The notes beneath the pieces are model-generated. The model did no database searches. It was not told the DNA's origin and worked only from the letters and a program-made list of their open reading frames with translations. From Pieris napi (taxonomy: Eukaryota; Arthropoda; Insecta; Lepidoptera; Pieridae), in assembly GCF_905475465.1 (NCBI RefSeq), contig NC_062247.1, forward strand, positions 8,742,001 to 8,806,000: 64,000 bases of DNA, written 5' to 3'. The translations under genes were made by a program, and so were the position numbers. This document shows, one piece after another, positions 14,001 through 25,905 of the stretch. The stretch's first letter is position 1; each line of letters starts with the position of its first letter.

Positions 14001-14277
14001 TCAGTGGCGCTACAACCTCTTGCGTTTTGGGCCTGAGATTTCTGAATCTGTTTCATGATCATTTTCCACCTAATAGGCAAGTAAAGCCTCCTGTGGCTGA
14101 CACACACAGTCGACTATTTGAGTCTAAGGCAAGCTGGTTTCCTCACGATGTTTTCCTTCAACATTCGAGCGAATGTTAAATGCGCACATAGAAATAAATT
14201 GGTGCACAGCCGGGGATCGAACCTACGACCTCAGGTATGAGAGTCTCTCGCTGAAGGGACTATTCCAACACGGCTCT
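14001..14277 (-). repeat. tRNA-derived SINE, family A, plus nearby scraps
   Basis: Nearly full length on the minus strand, from AGAGCCGTGTTGGAATAGTC to CAGTGGCGCTACAACC. Scraps of the same family occur at 14385-14415 (B box) and 14800-14842 (plus-strand 3' end). Confidence 0.9.
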
Positions 14278-15228
14278 GTATAATTATCTAATCAAATATA
14301 TTTCATAGTGACTGCGTCCACAGTGTTTGCTATCTGTAAAGTTTTTATTTTTTGGACAATGATGATTTTCGTCTGATGTTCAGGTTCTGAGAGTTCGATC
14401 CCCGGCTGTGCATACTTGCACGTACGGCAATAACATTACGCAGAATTTGTTATGTCGTGTTTTAGATAATTGCCTAAAATCGGAAACACAATTTCGTTCC
14501 ACTTAAGAAAAGGTTCTATTCCCGGTAAATAAACAATTGTTTTACAAAAAATCCCATGAAAGAGATTTTTTTTATTGAGAAAAAGCTTGCCAACGCTTGG
14601 CACACTGACACATTGGTAAAAACAAACGCAAACGAAAATTTTTAATGTGACAAGCACTTAAAGGCAAATATGACATACATATAGAGATCATAACCTATTA
14701 TTAAACAAAACAAACAACAAAAAAAAAACAATTACTAATCAAAGAAAAAATTAAAATTACAAAAAATTAAACAAAAATCCATTTTATTTTACACTATACA
14801 GAAATCTGAGGCCCAGACTTGAAATATAGAAGCGCCACTGATTTTTTAAAAATTCATCAAAAAAATCATCAAAATTTATAGAAAGTTTGTAGAATTTTTT
14901 TCTATTTATAAATGAAATATGGCGACAAAATAGACTTGCCGATTAGTTGTTCGGTTCCACTTTTCGGCAAAGCGGGTATTAACCTCATTAAGAAATGTAG
15001 ACACCTATCCAAATATGGCTATAACAGGATTATAATAAATAGTTTTATTGAACCAACATTAAATGATGCTTAGAATAAATTAATGAGAGGCGAGTTTTTT
15101 ATATTATGATATTTATATATGGGATAAATTTCTTAAAACTGATTTATTATAAAGTAAATTCTTGAATTCATTTGAAGTGCTTTCCTTCAAAGTTTTCATA
15201 AACTTTGAGAAACCTCTTTATGCATAAA

Positions 15229-15400
15229 TTACCAGCTGACCCGGCAAACGTTTTGCCATGTATATTATTTCTAGGAAACATTTTTTTTAGATCAATAAAA
15301 ATTACTATTTACTATAATTAAAAATAGGATTTGATCGTAGAGGGGTGAAAAAGTGTTGTTTTTATGCTGTTCAAAAAAAAACTAAAAAATTAGGGTTGGA
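15229..15400 (-). mobile_element. Helitron-like repeat, truncated
   Basis: AGCTGACCCGGCAAACG, TTTTGCCATGTATATTATT and GATCGTAGAGGGGTGAAA match the copies at 17709 and 29733. The terminal CTAG is mutated to CCAG and the other half is missing. Confidence 0.6.
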
Positions 15401-16097
15401 CCTTAAATTACAATTAAATTATTATTGTTAAATTAAATTAAATTAAACGTCAGTTTTGACACATAACAGATAATCAATCTAAAATAAAAAAAATATTTCT
15501 TTACATATAATGTATTACTCAGTAGAGTGTTAACACAACAATTTTATAAACGCTCAAAATTGTTAATCATATTTTAACGCTTGTTTTAAAAAATCGTTTC
15601 CCAAATGAATGGAATCGTTTAAACGCCATTAAGAATTAATGAAAACGTCAAGTTACGCTGTAAAGAATTTGGATAAATTGTGGACTCGTAAATTAATTTG
15701 GACAGAAAATTGTAAGCAGAATCGTTTAATAGCACTGACAGTTATTGTTTTGTATTGCAGGGACGCAAGAACTGGGGCCCCAGAACGTATAATAGAAAGA
15801 ATAATTGTAACTTATCTTTGTGTGTTTTGGGACTGGGCATGGAATTTGGCTTACTGCTGTCTCCGACACTATCTACATCTTTATATGTTGGTACAGTGAG
15901 TTCTTAGTAGTGATATTGTGTAATTATTATATTTTTTGTTTTCATATTGGTTTAGTACTGTAAGGATGGCATGTATTTTTTGTAAATAAACAAATAAAAT
16001 GATCATAACTTAGGTATGGCAATATTAATAACTGAAAAGGTACACGGTATTATTTTCTGTCGGTGTTATCTTTTAAAGCTCTAGCGTAGTGGCAACA

Positions 16098-16190
16098 TTC
16101 AATTCAATTTCAAAAATTCTTTATTTTGTTTAAAGAAATGTATAGTGGTACATATCCAGTGTACATTATTTCCTGGAATGTAACAAACTT
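16098..16190 (-). repeat. LINE 3' tail fragment
   Basis: ATTCAATTCAATTTCAAAAA and TTCTTTATT form the reverse of a repeated TTGAA tail joined to a short 3' UTR including a GTACA-rich segment. Typical of lepidopteran LINE ends; short. Confidence 0.4.
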
Positions 16191-16590
16191 ATTACTAGAC
16201 ACGTTTTTACAGCCGTTTTGCTTTATTAAAAACTTATAAAACAGATAAAACTAAACAACTAAACTAAAAGACCATAGAATCAGTATAAACGGTTTAGAAT
16301 TGGTAAACAGCGCAAATCGAATGTGGAATCGTGGCGGTCGGGCTGTTTCATCGTATTGACGTTCACTATTTGACAGCGCCATTGTAAGGTGCGAAGGCGA
16401 AGGGCCCGGGCTTTGTAAATACGCCACTGGTTTTCATGCATATTCAATTCTGTATCATTAAAAGCACGTTTGACGTCAATTGTCCACCCACTGGACCCTG
16501 TTATAAAAGTGCATTTGTATGAGACGATGTGTGGACACGTTTTTGTTTAATAACGAGATTATACTCAAAAAACATCACTACGCTGATTCT

Positions 16591-16828
16591 TTTTTTTATT
16601 AAGACAATTCACACCAATTGCCTTAGTCCCATGCTAAGCTGGTGAAGCTTGTGTTATGGGTACTAGGCAACGGATATACATACATATTATAGATAGATAG
16701 ACATATTTAAACACCCAAGACCTAAGCACAACACCAAATGCTCATCACATCGATGTTCGTCTCAGCCGGGGATCGAACCCGGGACCCATGGCTTCGCAGT
16801 CAGGGGTACTAACCACTAGACCAATGAG
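16591..16828 (-). repeat. tRNA-derived SINE, family B
   Basis: Full-length minus-strand copy from TCATTGGTCTAGTGGTTAGT to a tail of A residues (reverse of TTCTTTTTTTTATT). The internal GATA-like run ATAGATAGATAGACAT is preserved. Confidence 0.9.
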
Positions 16829-17142
16829 TCGTCAAAGTCGTCGTTTAGTTATGAATTTAAATAACGATCTAGTTATAACTTGTCTTGTGAACCGTTGTTC
16901 TGATTTAAAAAAACAACTCGTTTTCCTCATCGATTTAAGTTTGTTGTCAAAAATATTTAGTTTAATTATGCGGATGATTGAGATCTTCGGAGACATAAAA
17001 CTTGTTTGCGAACATTTTTCCACTATGAAGGATCAGTTAGAAAAAATGAATTTATAACTACACCCACTATTGAATTCTTATAATTCTTAAGCGTTGTTAA
17101 AGTCTTAAAGAATCTGTTTCAAAAGCCTGTTGCTATATATAT

Positions 17143-17407
17143 GTTAACGTAAAATTGTAAAAACCGTTAGATTGTAATCTATCGGTTATCGGTTATCGGT
17201 ATTCGGTAGATTGTACTACACTAACTTAGTTATCATTCAAACTTCTTTGGTCAATTACAGATTAATTTTACTTCCCAACAATTTCATATCACTACCGAAT
17301 AATAATACGTTAAATTGCAAGCAGTATGTTGAGTTGACAATCTTTCGACAGTTTACAATCTCGCGAGATAGATTACAATCTAACGGTTTTTACAATTTTA
17401 CGGTGAC
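17143..17407. mobile_element. MITE with long inverted ends (265 bp)
   Basis: About 35 bp (CGTAAAATTGTAAAAACCGT then TAGATTGTAATCTATC) is inverted at both ends, with TATATAT on each side. The left part has a tandem ATCGGTT run. Family not assigned; frames inside are chance. Confidence 0.75.
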
Positions 17408-17461
17408 ATATATATAAAATAAAACCAAATCACTTTTACACAAACACAAATTTGTATGCAG

Positions 17462-17659
17462 TTATTCATAATCATTTAAACATTTACCACCGATGCGATT
17501 TCTGGATCGGATCTGGTAAGTGTGACCATGATTGTGTTTTGCATGAGCATATAAGCTAAACAATAATGCTACACAGAAGGATAAAGACGCAAGGAAGAAG
17601 TGGCTATTTGATACTTTCTTTGTTCCTTGCATATTTGTAGCTTGTAACATGGACAACAT
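17462..17659 (-). CDS. Small unrecognised frame with a hydrophobic segment
   Basis: A 65-codon frame with a hydrophobic stretch FFLASLSFCVALLFSLYA followed by a basic, His-rich end (AKHNHGHTYQIRSRNR). This looks like a signal peptide or membrane anchor with a short mature part. It sits between a MITE ending at 17407 and a Helitron-like repeat starting at 17709, so it may be transposon-derived or chance. No homologue is recognised. Confidence 0.2.
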   Translation of the reverse strand: MLSMLQATNMQGTKKVSNSHFFLASLSFCVALLFSLYAHAKHNHGHTYQIRSRNRIGGKCLNDYE

Positions 17660-17708
17660 TTCCTTATTTTAAATTGTTACTATACAACTTTTTAATTGTT
17701 ATAAATTA

Positions 17709-18049
17709 CTAGCTGACCCAGCAAACGTTGTTTTGCCATATTATTTCTTAAAAATAACTATCTACTTTAATAAAAAATAGCGGTTGATCGTAGAGGAGTG
17801 AAAATTATGGGTTGTATGTATTTTTGTATGTTGTATCATAAAAAAATAAAAACAAAAAAATTGTCTAGAAATTTAATTTTTTTTTTTGGGACACCCATCA
17901 CTTAAGGGTTCGAAAGATAGATAGTAGCCGATTCTCAGACTTACTGAATATGCATAAAAAATTTCATAAGAATCGGTCGAGCTGTTTCGGAAGAGTATGG
18001 GAACGAACATTGTGACACGAGGATCTTATATAGCTATATCTTATATAGA
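17709..18049 (-). mobile_element. Non-autonomous Helitron-like repeat
   Basis: The ends fit A|TCTATATAAG and CAGCTAG|T on the minus strand. Inside is AAGAATCGGTCGAGCTGTTT, a block shared with 29733-30039. Confidence 0.65.
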
Positions 18050-18227
18050 TAATAAAGCAAGTGATGACATTCATTTAACAAATGTTTCAAGTCCAATATA
18101 ACCCGGTGTCTCAGATCAGAATAAGAAAGATAATGTCAAATCCGTTTTGACAGTCATACTTAGTGGTCTCGACTCTCGAAAATTACCCTTAGAATTACGA
18201 CGATTATGGTATCTGCCAAATCTCTGA

Positions 18228-18515
18228 GCAGTGTTGGCCTAGTGGCTTCAGCGTGCGACTCTCATACCTGAGGTCGTAGGTTCGATCCCCGGCTGTACAC
18301 CAATGGACTTTCTTTCTGTGTAATGTGAAGGAAAACATCGTGAGGAAACCGACATGTCTTAGACCCAAAAGTCGACGGCGCGGTGTGTCCTGGCACTGGA
18401 GGCTGATCACTTGCCTTTTAGATTTGAAAATGATCATGATCATGAAACTTGATTCACAAATCTGAGGCCAAGACCTAAAAGAGGTTGTAGTGCCACTGAT
18501 TTATTTATTTTTCTT
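18228..18515 (+). repeat. tRNA-derived SINE, family A, near full length
   Basis: Intact A box TGGCCTAGTGGC and B box GGTTCGATCCCC, ending GTGCCACTGATTTATTTATT. An 18-bp gap around TGTGCGCATTTAACATTCG and an ATGATC duplication mark this copy. Confidence 0.9.
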
Positions 18516-20520
18516 TTATGGTATCTGCCATGATCTGTGCTGTTCCAACATTCTTCACTTTTAACAGGAAACCAAATGTAAGAGTATTAAAAACTGATTA
18601 AATTTGCAATAAAATTAATTGTAAGATTCAAATTGGCTTAATCGCGTGTAAAGAAAGTAACACACAATGTTTATTTGGCACCCAAAAGATAAAGATAGCG
18701 GTATTTCGGACTGTTCATTCTTCGAAGGCAACGGGAGACAAGTATTGCAAGATTCGATATATTTTTTTTATATAAAGGTTCGTTGACCGGAATAATCTGC
18801 CTACGTACAATGCGAGAAAAAATATACAATTGATTTTCGATATATCTAATATATAGTCTGCACTTAATTGTAAAACAAAAAAGGGGTGTGTGTACTTATG
18901 TACGCGCGTAAGAAGTTATACTTCTTTGGCATTATCAAAAATAGTTTTTGATTGCATGAAAATAATTAATTACAATAAAATAATCAAAGACTGGAAAAGT
19001 AGTCATTATAAAGTTCAGTTTACATTTGAAAAATTAAATAAATAAATATTTATTATTATTCTCTTACATTAAGTGTAACATAAATTATATTATAATTCGA
19101 ATGCTGATTTTAAATTATGTTCAATGCCGTAGCATCTTCCGTGGGCAACTTCATTCTGTTAATTTTGTGTCACGGTGCGCGCGCATCGTAATATTTCACT
19201 CTCATCAATTTTTCATAACGCGCGTAAAGTATAACTTAAAAAATACTATATAATATGACAGATTGAATTTTGCGTCACTTCCAGTGACATTTTATATTTA
19301 CGTAGAGCATTTTGGTACACTGGTTTTGCCGGATATGAAATCATCCAGAGTATGCTTAGCCATGCATGAAATGCATACAATTTTCATGATAAACAATAAT
19401 CAGAAAACTATTTCTGCAATTTGAATTTCGAACACGTTGCCTATTTTTAAATCTTCCATGTATGGATCTTTTATGTATAAACCGCCTTTTTAGAACGAAA
19501 TATATTACTTATGTATTTTTACTTAAACATTGTAGGTATTACATAATAACACTTCAATAGGTGAACCATAGGTTTTTTCTTTGTCACTGATAATATTCTT
19601 TCAGCTGCTCTCATTATAGATCAGTTCATCCAGACAAGACGAAACGAAATCTCTTCCCGTCTTTAAAAGTACTCAAGGGATTTGAATGCTATACATCAAT
19701 AGAGAGAGTTATTCAACAGAAAGGAATAATATCTATTGCCATTTACAACAATGTTGTTCTCCATCATCTATTCATTTTTTTTGCTAGTTGTAAGCAGGTC
19801 TTCTGTGCCTCCCAAATATCCTCATCGGGAGGTAGCCTTGAAGATGTATACACTAAACGCTTGGCCGCCTGATTGTTCATGATTATGCAAATAAAATTGT
19901 TTGGTCTGCTACTGTGTTCGGATTCGAAATTAAAGTGGCAATCTCAAACGAAACAGGAAAAAATATTTTTCCCACATATTTTTTTATATTCACATTGCAA
20001 TCGCGATTAATTTTTACGATTATTTACGTCGCATTTTAAATAAGGTAAATATTTTTAGATACAGGAAATAAATAATTTGACTGATTTAGTATAAAACTAG
20101 TTTATTTTTTACCAAATTATTTTGTCTTAAATGTGTAGGTAATACAATTTAATCTAGGTTTAATTATTTAGAAATAAGAAAAACCTATGTATTGGTCTCA
20201 GCTGCGATAAGATTAATGATTTCGAGTGGCAATAAATAACTCGTAATTTGATATTTGAATTGTGGTTAAATTTCGCCATTTCAAAGAACTAAATTATTCA
20301 TACCTAAAATATCTGAGGAGATAATGAGCTAACTTTGTTTTTAAAAGTAATATCTTAAATCCGCTTTTCATGTGATATGAGATATCCATGTTACTTACGC
20401 GAATGGACCGACAAAACAAGATAGATTATAATATAATAAGTTGAACTTTAAGTAATATCAAAGACAATTAAACTTTCTCTGTTGGACGCATAATTTAGCT
20501 CAAACACTAAAAAAACTAAC
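18516..20520. other. No gene seen
   Basis: AT-rich. A GC-richer stretch near 19165-19225 (ACGGTGCGCGCGCATCG) may be an old repeat. No coding frame. Confidence 0.55.
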
Positions 20521-20601
20521 CTCGGTTTGCTGTTCACTAGAAGTCTGGGCAAGCTTCTTCTTGAATTCTTCTATTTGTTTCTTAAATTCTTCAAGGAGCA
20601 T
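20521..20601 (-). CDS. Candidate coiled-coil exon
   Basis: The minus strand reads MLLEEFKKQIEEFKKKLAQ and then TSSEQQTE, ending exactly at the donor GAG|GTTAGT in phase 0 after 27 codons. Upstream, CTTCCCCTAG at 20655 looks like an acceptor, giving a 134-base exon; its frame contains PLENHTEEVLLLKVKYTR and one TGA at 20602-20604 just before this ATG. So it could be a first coding exon with a 5' leader, or a decayed exon. The heptad-like E/K composition suggests coiled coil. I do not recognise the gene. Confidence 0.3.
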
Positions 20602-20784
20602 TCATATACGGGTGTATTTCACCTTAAGAAGAAGAACTTCCTCCGTGTGATTTTCTAGGGGAAGATATTCAGGTAATTGTTTTATACCCCTCGCTTTCAT
20701 TACTTTTGTATGTTGCTTTTTTATTTAGAACATTATGAAACTTAAATTTATTTATACTGATATATACCAGAAACATATATTACA

Positions 20785-20964
20785 AACATATTATTAATAT
20801 ATGAGTATTATGTTTGTAAGCCTGTAGAGGATAATATTTAAATCTACTGAACTGATTTGATAGTAATATTTTTAATAGAAAGCGATATTTGTGAGTGGCT
20901 ATATATTAATCTGAAAGGCTTTACGGGTCACGGTTGCCCGTACGAAGTCGGGGCGGGTCGCTAG
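20785..20964 (+). mobile_element. Helitron-like repeat, plus strand
   Basis: Ends CGGGGCGGGTCGCTAG|T, a CTRR-type 3' end preceded by a GC-rich hairpin-capable region. The 5' end is not clear; 20785 is approximate. Confidence 0.5.
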
Positions 20965-21490
20965 TATTAAATAAATATCTAACAACAATTATAATATGTA
21001 TACTAAAATATGATTCATTTCCTATGTTTATAGGTTGATGCACTCATCGTGTGATACAAATTCGCAATCCGGTGAAAATACGCAATTTAAAGCATTTGGA
21101 TTAAAACCGTTGAATTAAAATCATTATAGGCTCTATTTACATTTCGTTGTCGCTTCGTGATTGTTCAAGACTCTCAAATTACTTATTACTTCCAATTCGC
21201 TGACTGGTATTTTGTGTCATCGTTAACAAAATAAATTGTTTTTGTGAACCGGTAGCTCGATGAATAAAGAATATCGCAATTAAAATTAAAATTACTGGCG
21301 TAGACCAAGAAGCTCTCGTGTGATTTTTTGAGGTGCTAGAATATCAAATGGGTTACCTCACATATTTGGCTATGTTGGTGTGGACTATACCTCTATTTAC
21401 GTATATGTGATTAAGAAATATTTAAAGCAAAAAATTTAAAACAAAAAAAAAACCTTTTTCTAATTTAATATTTATTTCCAACACACAAAT

Positions 21491-22597
21491 ATTATTATTA
21501 TTATTATTATTATAGCCTCTATTCGGACATGCCAGTATTTTTCTTTATTTTTCGTATATTGTACTTTTCTTCCACTTTTGCTTGTCCGTTTGCCAGATGG
21601 CAAAGGCCTCCTCCAACCTTCTCCATTCTGGCCTTTCTATGGCCACTCTACCCCATGTTGTTCCCGCGACTTGTATAATGTCGTCGTCCCACCTTTTTTG
21701 TGGTCTACCTCTCTTTCTCTTTCCATCTCTTGGGTACCATTGTGTGATTATTTTACTCCATTTGTCCTTTCCCCTGATCATGTGGCCTGCCCATTTCCAC
21801 TTTTGTCTTCTTATTTTCAAAGTTATGTCCTGTACCTTAGTCTTTCCTCTGATGTTGCTACTCCTTACTTTGTCTTTTCTTTTGATCCCAGTCATGCTCC
21901 TTTCCATGGCATGTTGACATACGGAGAGTTTATTTGTTACGTTTTTTGTTAAAGCCCATGTTTCGCTCCCGTAAGCCAGCACTGGCAGGATGCATGTGTT
22001 AAATAATTTGCTTTTCGTTGAATTGTGTAGGGTCTTGTCTTTCATCACTTCTTTTAGGCTCCAATATTTTTTCCAGCTGTTTGCAACTCTTCTTTCGACT
22101 TCTTTGTTTCCGTTATCGTCTGGAGACATCAGTTGACCGAGGTATAAATATTCTTCCACGTAGGAGATTTGGTTCTGCTCCACTATTACAGGGTCTTTGT
22201 TGCCATTGGTCATGATTTTTGTTTTTTCCGGGTTTAGCTTCAATCCGGCCTTTGCACTTTCCGATGCTAGATCATTTATCATCTTGTTTAGATCAGCTGG
22301 TGTTTTTGCAAATAATACGATATCATCAGCGAATCGTAGGTGCGTTAGCGCGCGGCCATTAATAGTTATACCCATGTCCCTCCATTCCAGATTCCTGAAG
22401 ATCATTTCTATTACGGCCAGAAAGAGTGTTGGTGAAAGGGGGTCACCCTGTCTCACGCCTTTTTGTATTTGAAATTTATTTCCTTCTTTTTCTAGGCGGA
22501 TACAAGCTGAACTGTGTTTATAAATGTTTTTTATAATTCTTATATATTTGTGCTCTATACCCAGTTCCTTTAAGGCTTCCCAGGTTTTTGAGTGTAT
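21491..22597 (-). pseudogene. 5'-truncated RTE-like LINE, reverse transcriptase C-terminal half
   Basis: The minus strand encodes about 345 residues from SKTWEALKELGIEHKYIRII to a stop near 21545. The reverse transcriptase motifs KGVRQGDPLSPTLF and FADDIVLFA (the catalytic Asp pair) are intact, followed by YLGQ, the thumb region AYGSETWALTK and the C-terminal RGRPQKRWDDDI typical of RTE-type LINE proteins. Homology starts abruptly near 22597, so the endonuclease and N-terminal half are missing: a usual 5' truncation. The 3' end is a short TAA-type microsatellite tail (21491-21513). The frame is unbroken, which implies a fairly recent insertion. It cannot move by itself. Confidence 0.9.
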
Positions 22598-22676
22598 CAA
22601 AGAATATACACACACACAAATATACAGAATTAATATTACAAATTGATTAATAATAAATTAAAATAAATTTAAAAAA

Positions 22677-22740
22677 GTTTGGCCCCTGTGGCAGTGTACC
22701 TTTAATGCTGGAAGCATTTCCACACTATAAATAGTTAAAA
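22677..22740 (-). repeat. LINE-like 3' end fragment
   Basis: The minus strand reads CAGCATTAAAGGTACACTGC and then GGGGCCAAACTTTTT, matching the end of the copy at 35340-35510. It lies between the RTE-like LINE and a MITE. Confidence 0.45.
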
Positions 22741-22901
22741 ATTATATTTTGTCTTATTAAGTTATGCTAAAAAGGAAGCTCAATTATTGGGGTATTCTGA
22801 TTCTAATTTTTATAAAGCAAATACTTCAATAATAATAGTTTAGCTGGTAACCCTGTTTGTTGTTAACAAAACGTTTTTATTTGTCTATGATTCTGTTATT
22901 A

Positions 22902-23387
22902 GAGTCTGGCTAATGAAAGAAAATAACGAAAAAGTGCGGCAAATTTAGTATGGTATCCCTAAAAGTTTGATATATTTTGTGAATTAAACTTACTTGAAAC
23001 TTGATTTTATTTTATTATTTTTTACATTGATAGTAACTGTATTTCTATGAAATTAAATACTATACGTATTTAGTCTTTTACTATTGATACTTAAAATGAC
23101 TAGCATTGCATAGAAAACTTAAACTATATATTTTATTATAAAACACAACTTTATTCGGAATAATCAAAATCAGAATCCGAAAAATCAATAAAACAAAGTT
23201 TAGGCTATTATACCTGTTAACTATTAGGAAACAATATATAACATAATTAAAATGAGTAATTGCATGAAGTATCAAGACAATAAATCATACTAACCTAATA
23301 AATAATAAAAAATTCAATGACATTCTGTGTTGCCATCCGAAAGTTTTCAAATAATTCAATAATTATCTTCTTTCATTAGCCAGACTC
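22902..23387. mobile_element. MITE with TA target duplication (486 bp)
   Basis: The ends are GAGTCTGGCTAATGAAAGAA and its complement, flanked by TA at 22900-22901 and 23388-23389. This is compatible with Tc1/mariner-type mobilisation. Confidence 0.75.
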
Positions 23388-24021
23388 TAACAGCACGTAA
23401 CCAGGTACGATGAAATGGTATAATAAACTGTATACTGAATATCTCAGAGATTCAATTGGCAATTATGATCACGACCATACAGTTAATTCGTGTAATTAAA
23501 CCCATAAAATTAATTATTAATTTAACGTTTGTTCGATAAATACGATTGTATTCTGTTTTGAAATGTAAAATAACAAGATGTCTGAGTGGAATTAGGATAA
23601 AAAACGATTTAATGGCGTGTCAATTTATGCAACAGTAGTTTAATTATAAAATTATAAGTGTTGTTTAGAAATTATTACGTGTAGTAAAGTTTTTTATTTT
23701 TTTCTTTCTTTATTAATGCTATGAACAATACATTAAACGATGTATTAAAAACAAAATCATAAGGGTAATGATTTTATTCAAAAAATTAAGACACCTTATG
23801 AATCTAATGAAAATTAATAATTATCCGTTATGTATGTGTTTTATTAGTTTGCAATTTTTTTTTTATAAATGTTGCAATGTTACTGGCATATGTATACGTC
23901 TAAATATTGGTTTATAAGTGAGACTCAGTATATAATTAATTTAATTTAATCCTGATTGATTTATATTTCCAATTTAATTTCCTTACAAAGGCTTGTCGGT
24001 AGTTTTGTCAAGTATTTGTAT

Positions 24022-24064
24022 CTGTCAAAAAGTGATAGTATGCGATAATATCACTTTTTGACAG
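24022..24064. repeat. Perfect 16-bp hairpin
   Basis: CTGTCAAAAAGTGATA and its reverse complement around an 11-base loop. No flanking transposon structure was found. It is too short for a typical pre-miRNA, so its role is unknown. Confidence 0.6.
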
Positions 24065-24319
24065 CTCGAAATTATTCACTTTTAATTTCTATAGATTACC
24101 ACATGTAATCTATTCGAACGATACATGTTCCTCCTTCCCTTTATTTCCAAGTAAAGAAGAACTCTTCGTATGCAACAAAGACTTTTATTTCTTCTTATTT
24201 TTTTAACTGTGCTATTATGTCAAGAACACAATTTAATGCGTAATAGAGCTTTAGAAATTATATCATATATACTATTAGTCCTTCAAACCAGTCAAGATCT
24301 TGTACGAAGTTTAAAGTCT

Positions 24320-24425
24320 CATTAAAAGGCCGGCAATGTGAGTGAGCCTTCTGGCAATGTGAGTGTCCATGGGTGGCAATATCACTTAACATCAGGTACT
24401 GCCTCCTAATACATAAAACAAACAA
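24320..24425 (+). repeat. LINE 3' fragment of the same family
   Basis: AAAAGGCCGGCAATGTGAG, then GTGTCCATGGG and TATCACTTAACATCAGGT, the standard 3' end of this lepidopteran LINE family. A short internal GTGAG duplication distinguishes this copy. Confidence 0.65.
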
Positions 24426-25469
24426 AATAACAAACAATTAACTGCAACTATTGTTAAGATTCTTTTGCTTTTGTGTTACTTGTTGATTAACGAACGAAGC
24501 CGTGCGGTTTCCTAGTTCCGAATAAAAGGTTTACCACAAAAGACATTCAACAAAGGGACTTGATAATTACTCTTTTTATATTTATCCTTTTATAATTGCT
24601 GTGTGAAGATAATAAAGCAGTTTATTAATATGACTCAACCTCCTAAAAGGGTCAAAAACCTACAGATAATAAAATTTGTTTGTGTAAACGTTAAGATTGG
24701 AATGAAGTATAAAGACATTTGTCTACTTCTTTGTTGATTGAAAGTCTAGGTCTAGGTAGAAAAATGGAAGAACTTTCCAGAGGGATTCAAGTCGTGTTGA
24801 CTGGATACCCTAGCGGCCAAAGCTGAAAATTAACCATCGTAATCTGGAGCGGAAGTAAGAGTAGCCCAGATGCCTTCTGACCTACCTGGAAGTAGGATCT
24901 TAAGTGTTATATAAAATAGTGTTTATGATTAATATCTTGCTGTTAAGCACTTATATATGAAGACAGTTGTATGTATAAAGTACGTAATGCGTATAGTTTC
25001 GGCCCTTCTATTGATGGCACTTCGACATTTACAAAATGCCACTAAGCTTTTTCAAGTATGCCAATGCAATAAGCAGCTACAAAATTAATTTGACAATATA
25101 ATTATGCGCGTACGAAAATTTAACAAGTAACCCACGTATTACTAAATACAATGTTGAATATTTCCATATATATTGGCAGGTGCAGTGGCGAAATCCGTAT
25201 ACGGAAGGCAAAAAATACTTTGTAAACCCGGTGAACATCCACGCTTCAATCCACAATGATAAATTTTTAATGAGGCCGATATTCAGAAGCATGACTGAGT
25301 GGGCTTCTGTATGTCAAAAAGGTATGAGATTTTAACATACTAGAGTTATAGTAAGTCTAGTTTTGGGATATCAACCTTAGACTGTGCGGAAATAGCCGTG
25401 GAACTGGGGAACAATAAAAATGCATTTATTCACATAGATTATAAATTTACATGTTTTTTTCATATTCAG

Positions 25470-25700
25470 CGTGAAGTCAAAGTCAAAATCATTTATTCAT
25501 ATATATAGGTAAACAATGTACACTTATGAACGTCAAAAAAGAAATATATTTAAATGTTTCTGATTTTACATTTAATGCCAGTTTTCGAATCAAGGGCGTA
25601 GAACGGAAGAGAAGAACTGGCTATAAACTCTCCGTCGCTCTTTTTAATGGCGAAGTTTTTTGTTTTACACAATGTTTGTAAGGAGCTGCAACCATTACAC
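25470..25700 (-). repeat. LINE 3' end with GTCAAA-type tail
   Basis: Begins on the plus strand with GTCAAAGTCAAAATCATTTA, the reverse of a TTTGAC microsatellite tail, followed by the GAGAAGAACTGGC region typical of this LINE 3' UTR. No coding part is present. Confidence 0.6.
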
Positions 25701-25826
25701 CATGTTCCACATGACATCTTACGTAATTAATAATAATAAAATAATTAAAAACAAATATATTTTGTCCTCTATCAGCAGGTGGCATGGATTCTAGTTCTAT
25801 TAGATACTAGTTCCTAGGTAATTGGT

Positions 25827-25905
25827 ATGCCCTAGACCCAAACATTCAACGGCGTGTGTCAGGCACAGAAAGCTGATCACCTTGTCCATGCGAAAAACAA
25901 ATGAT
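25827..25905 (+). repeat. SINE family A, internal fragment
   Basis: GCCCTAGACCCAAACATTC, then GGCGTGTGTCAGGCACAGAA and AAATGATCAC: central part only. Confidence 0.65.

Larger units (their letters stand above)
14278..16590. other. No gene seen between repeats
   Basis: The frame at 15639-15899 (86 codons) has no domain, no start context and no splice support. A 3' scrap like that of the CAGTGGCGTA hAT family (TACGCCACTGG) is at 16421-16431. Confidence 0.5.

Noticed and set aside
15639..15899. 86-codon frame
   Set aside because: No domain, no neighbouring splice sites in phase and no codon bias that stands out.
21578..22472. Plus-strand frames of 65-124 codons over the LINE
   Set aside because: They are antisense shadows of the reverse transcriptase frame.
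24022..24064. Hairpin as a microRNA precursor
   Set aside because: The stem is only 16 bp with an 11-base loop, too short for a normal precursor.
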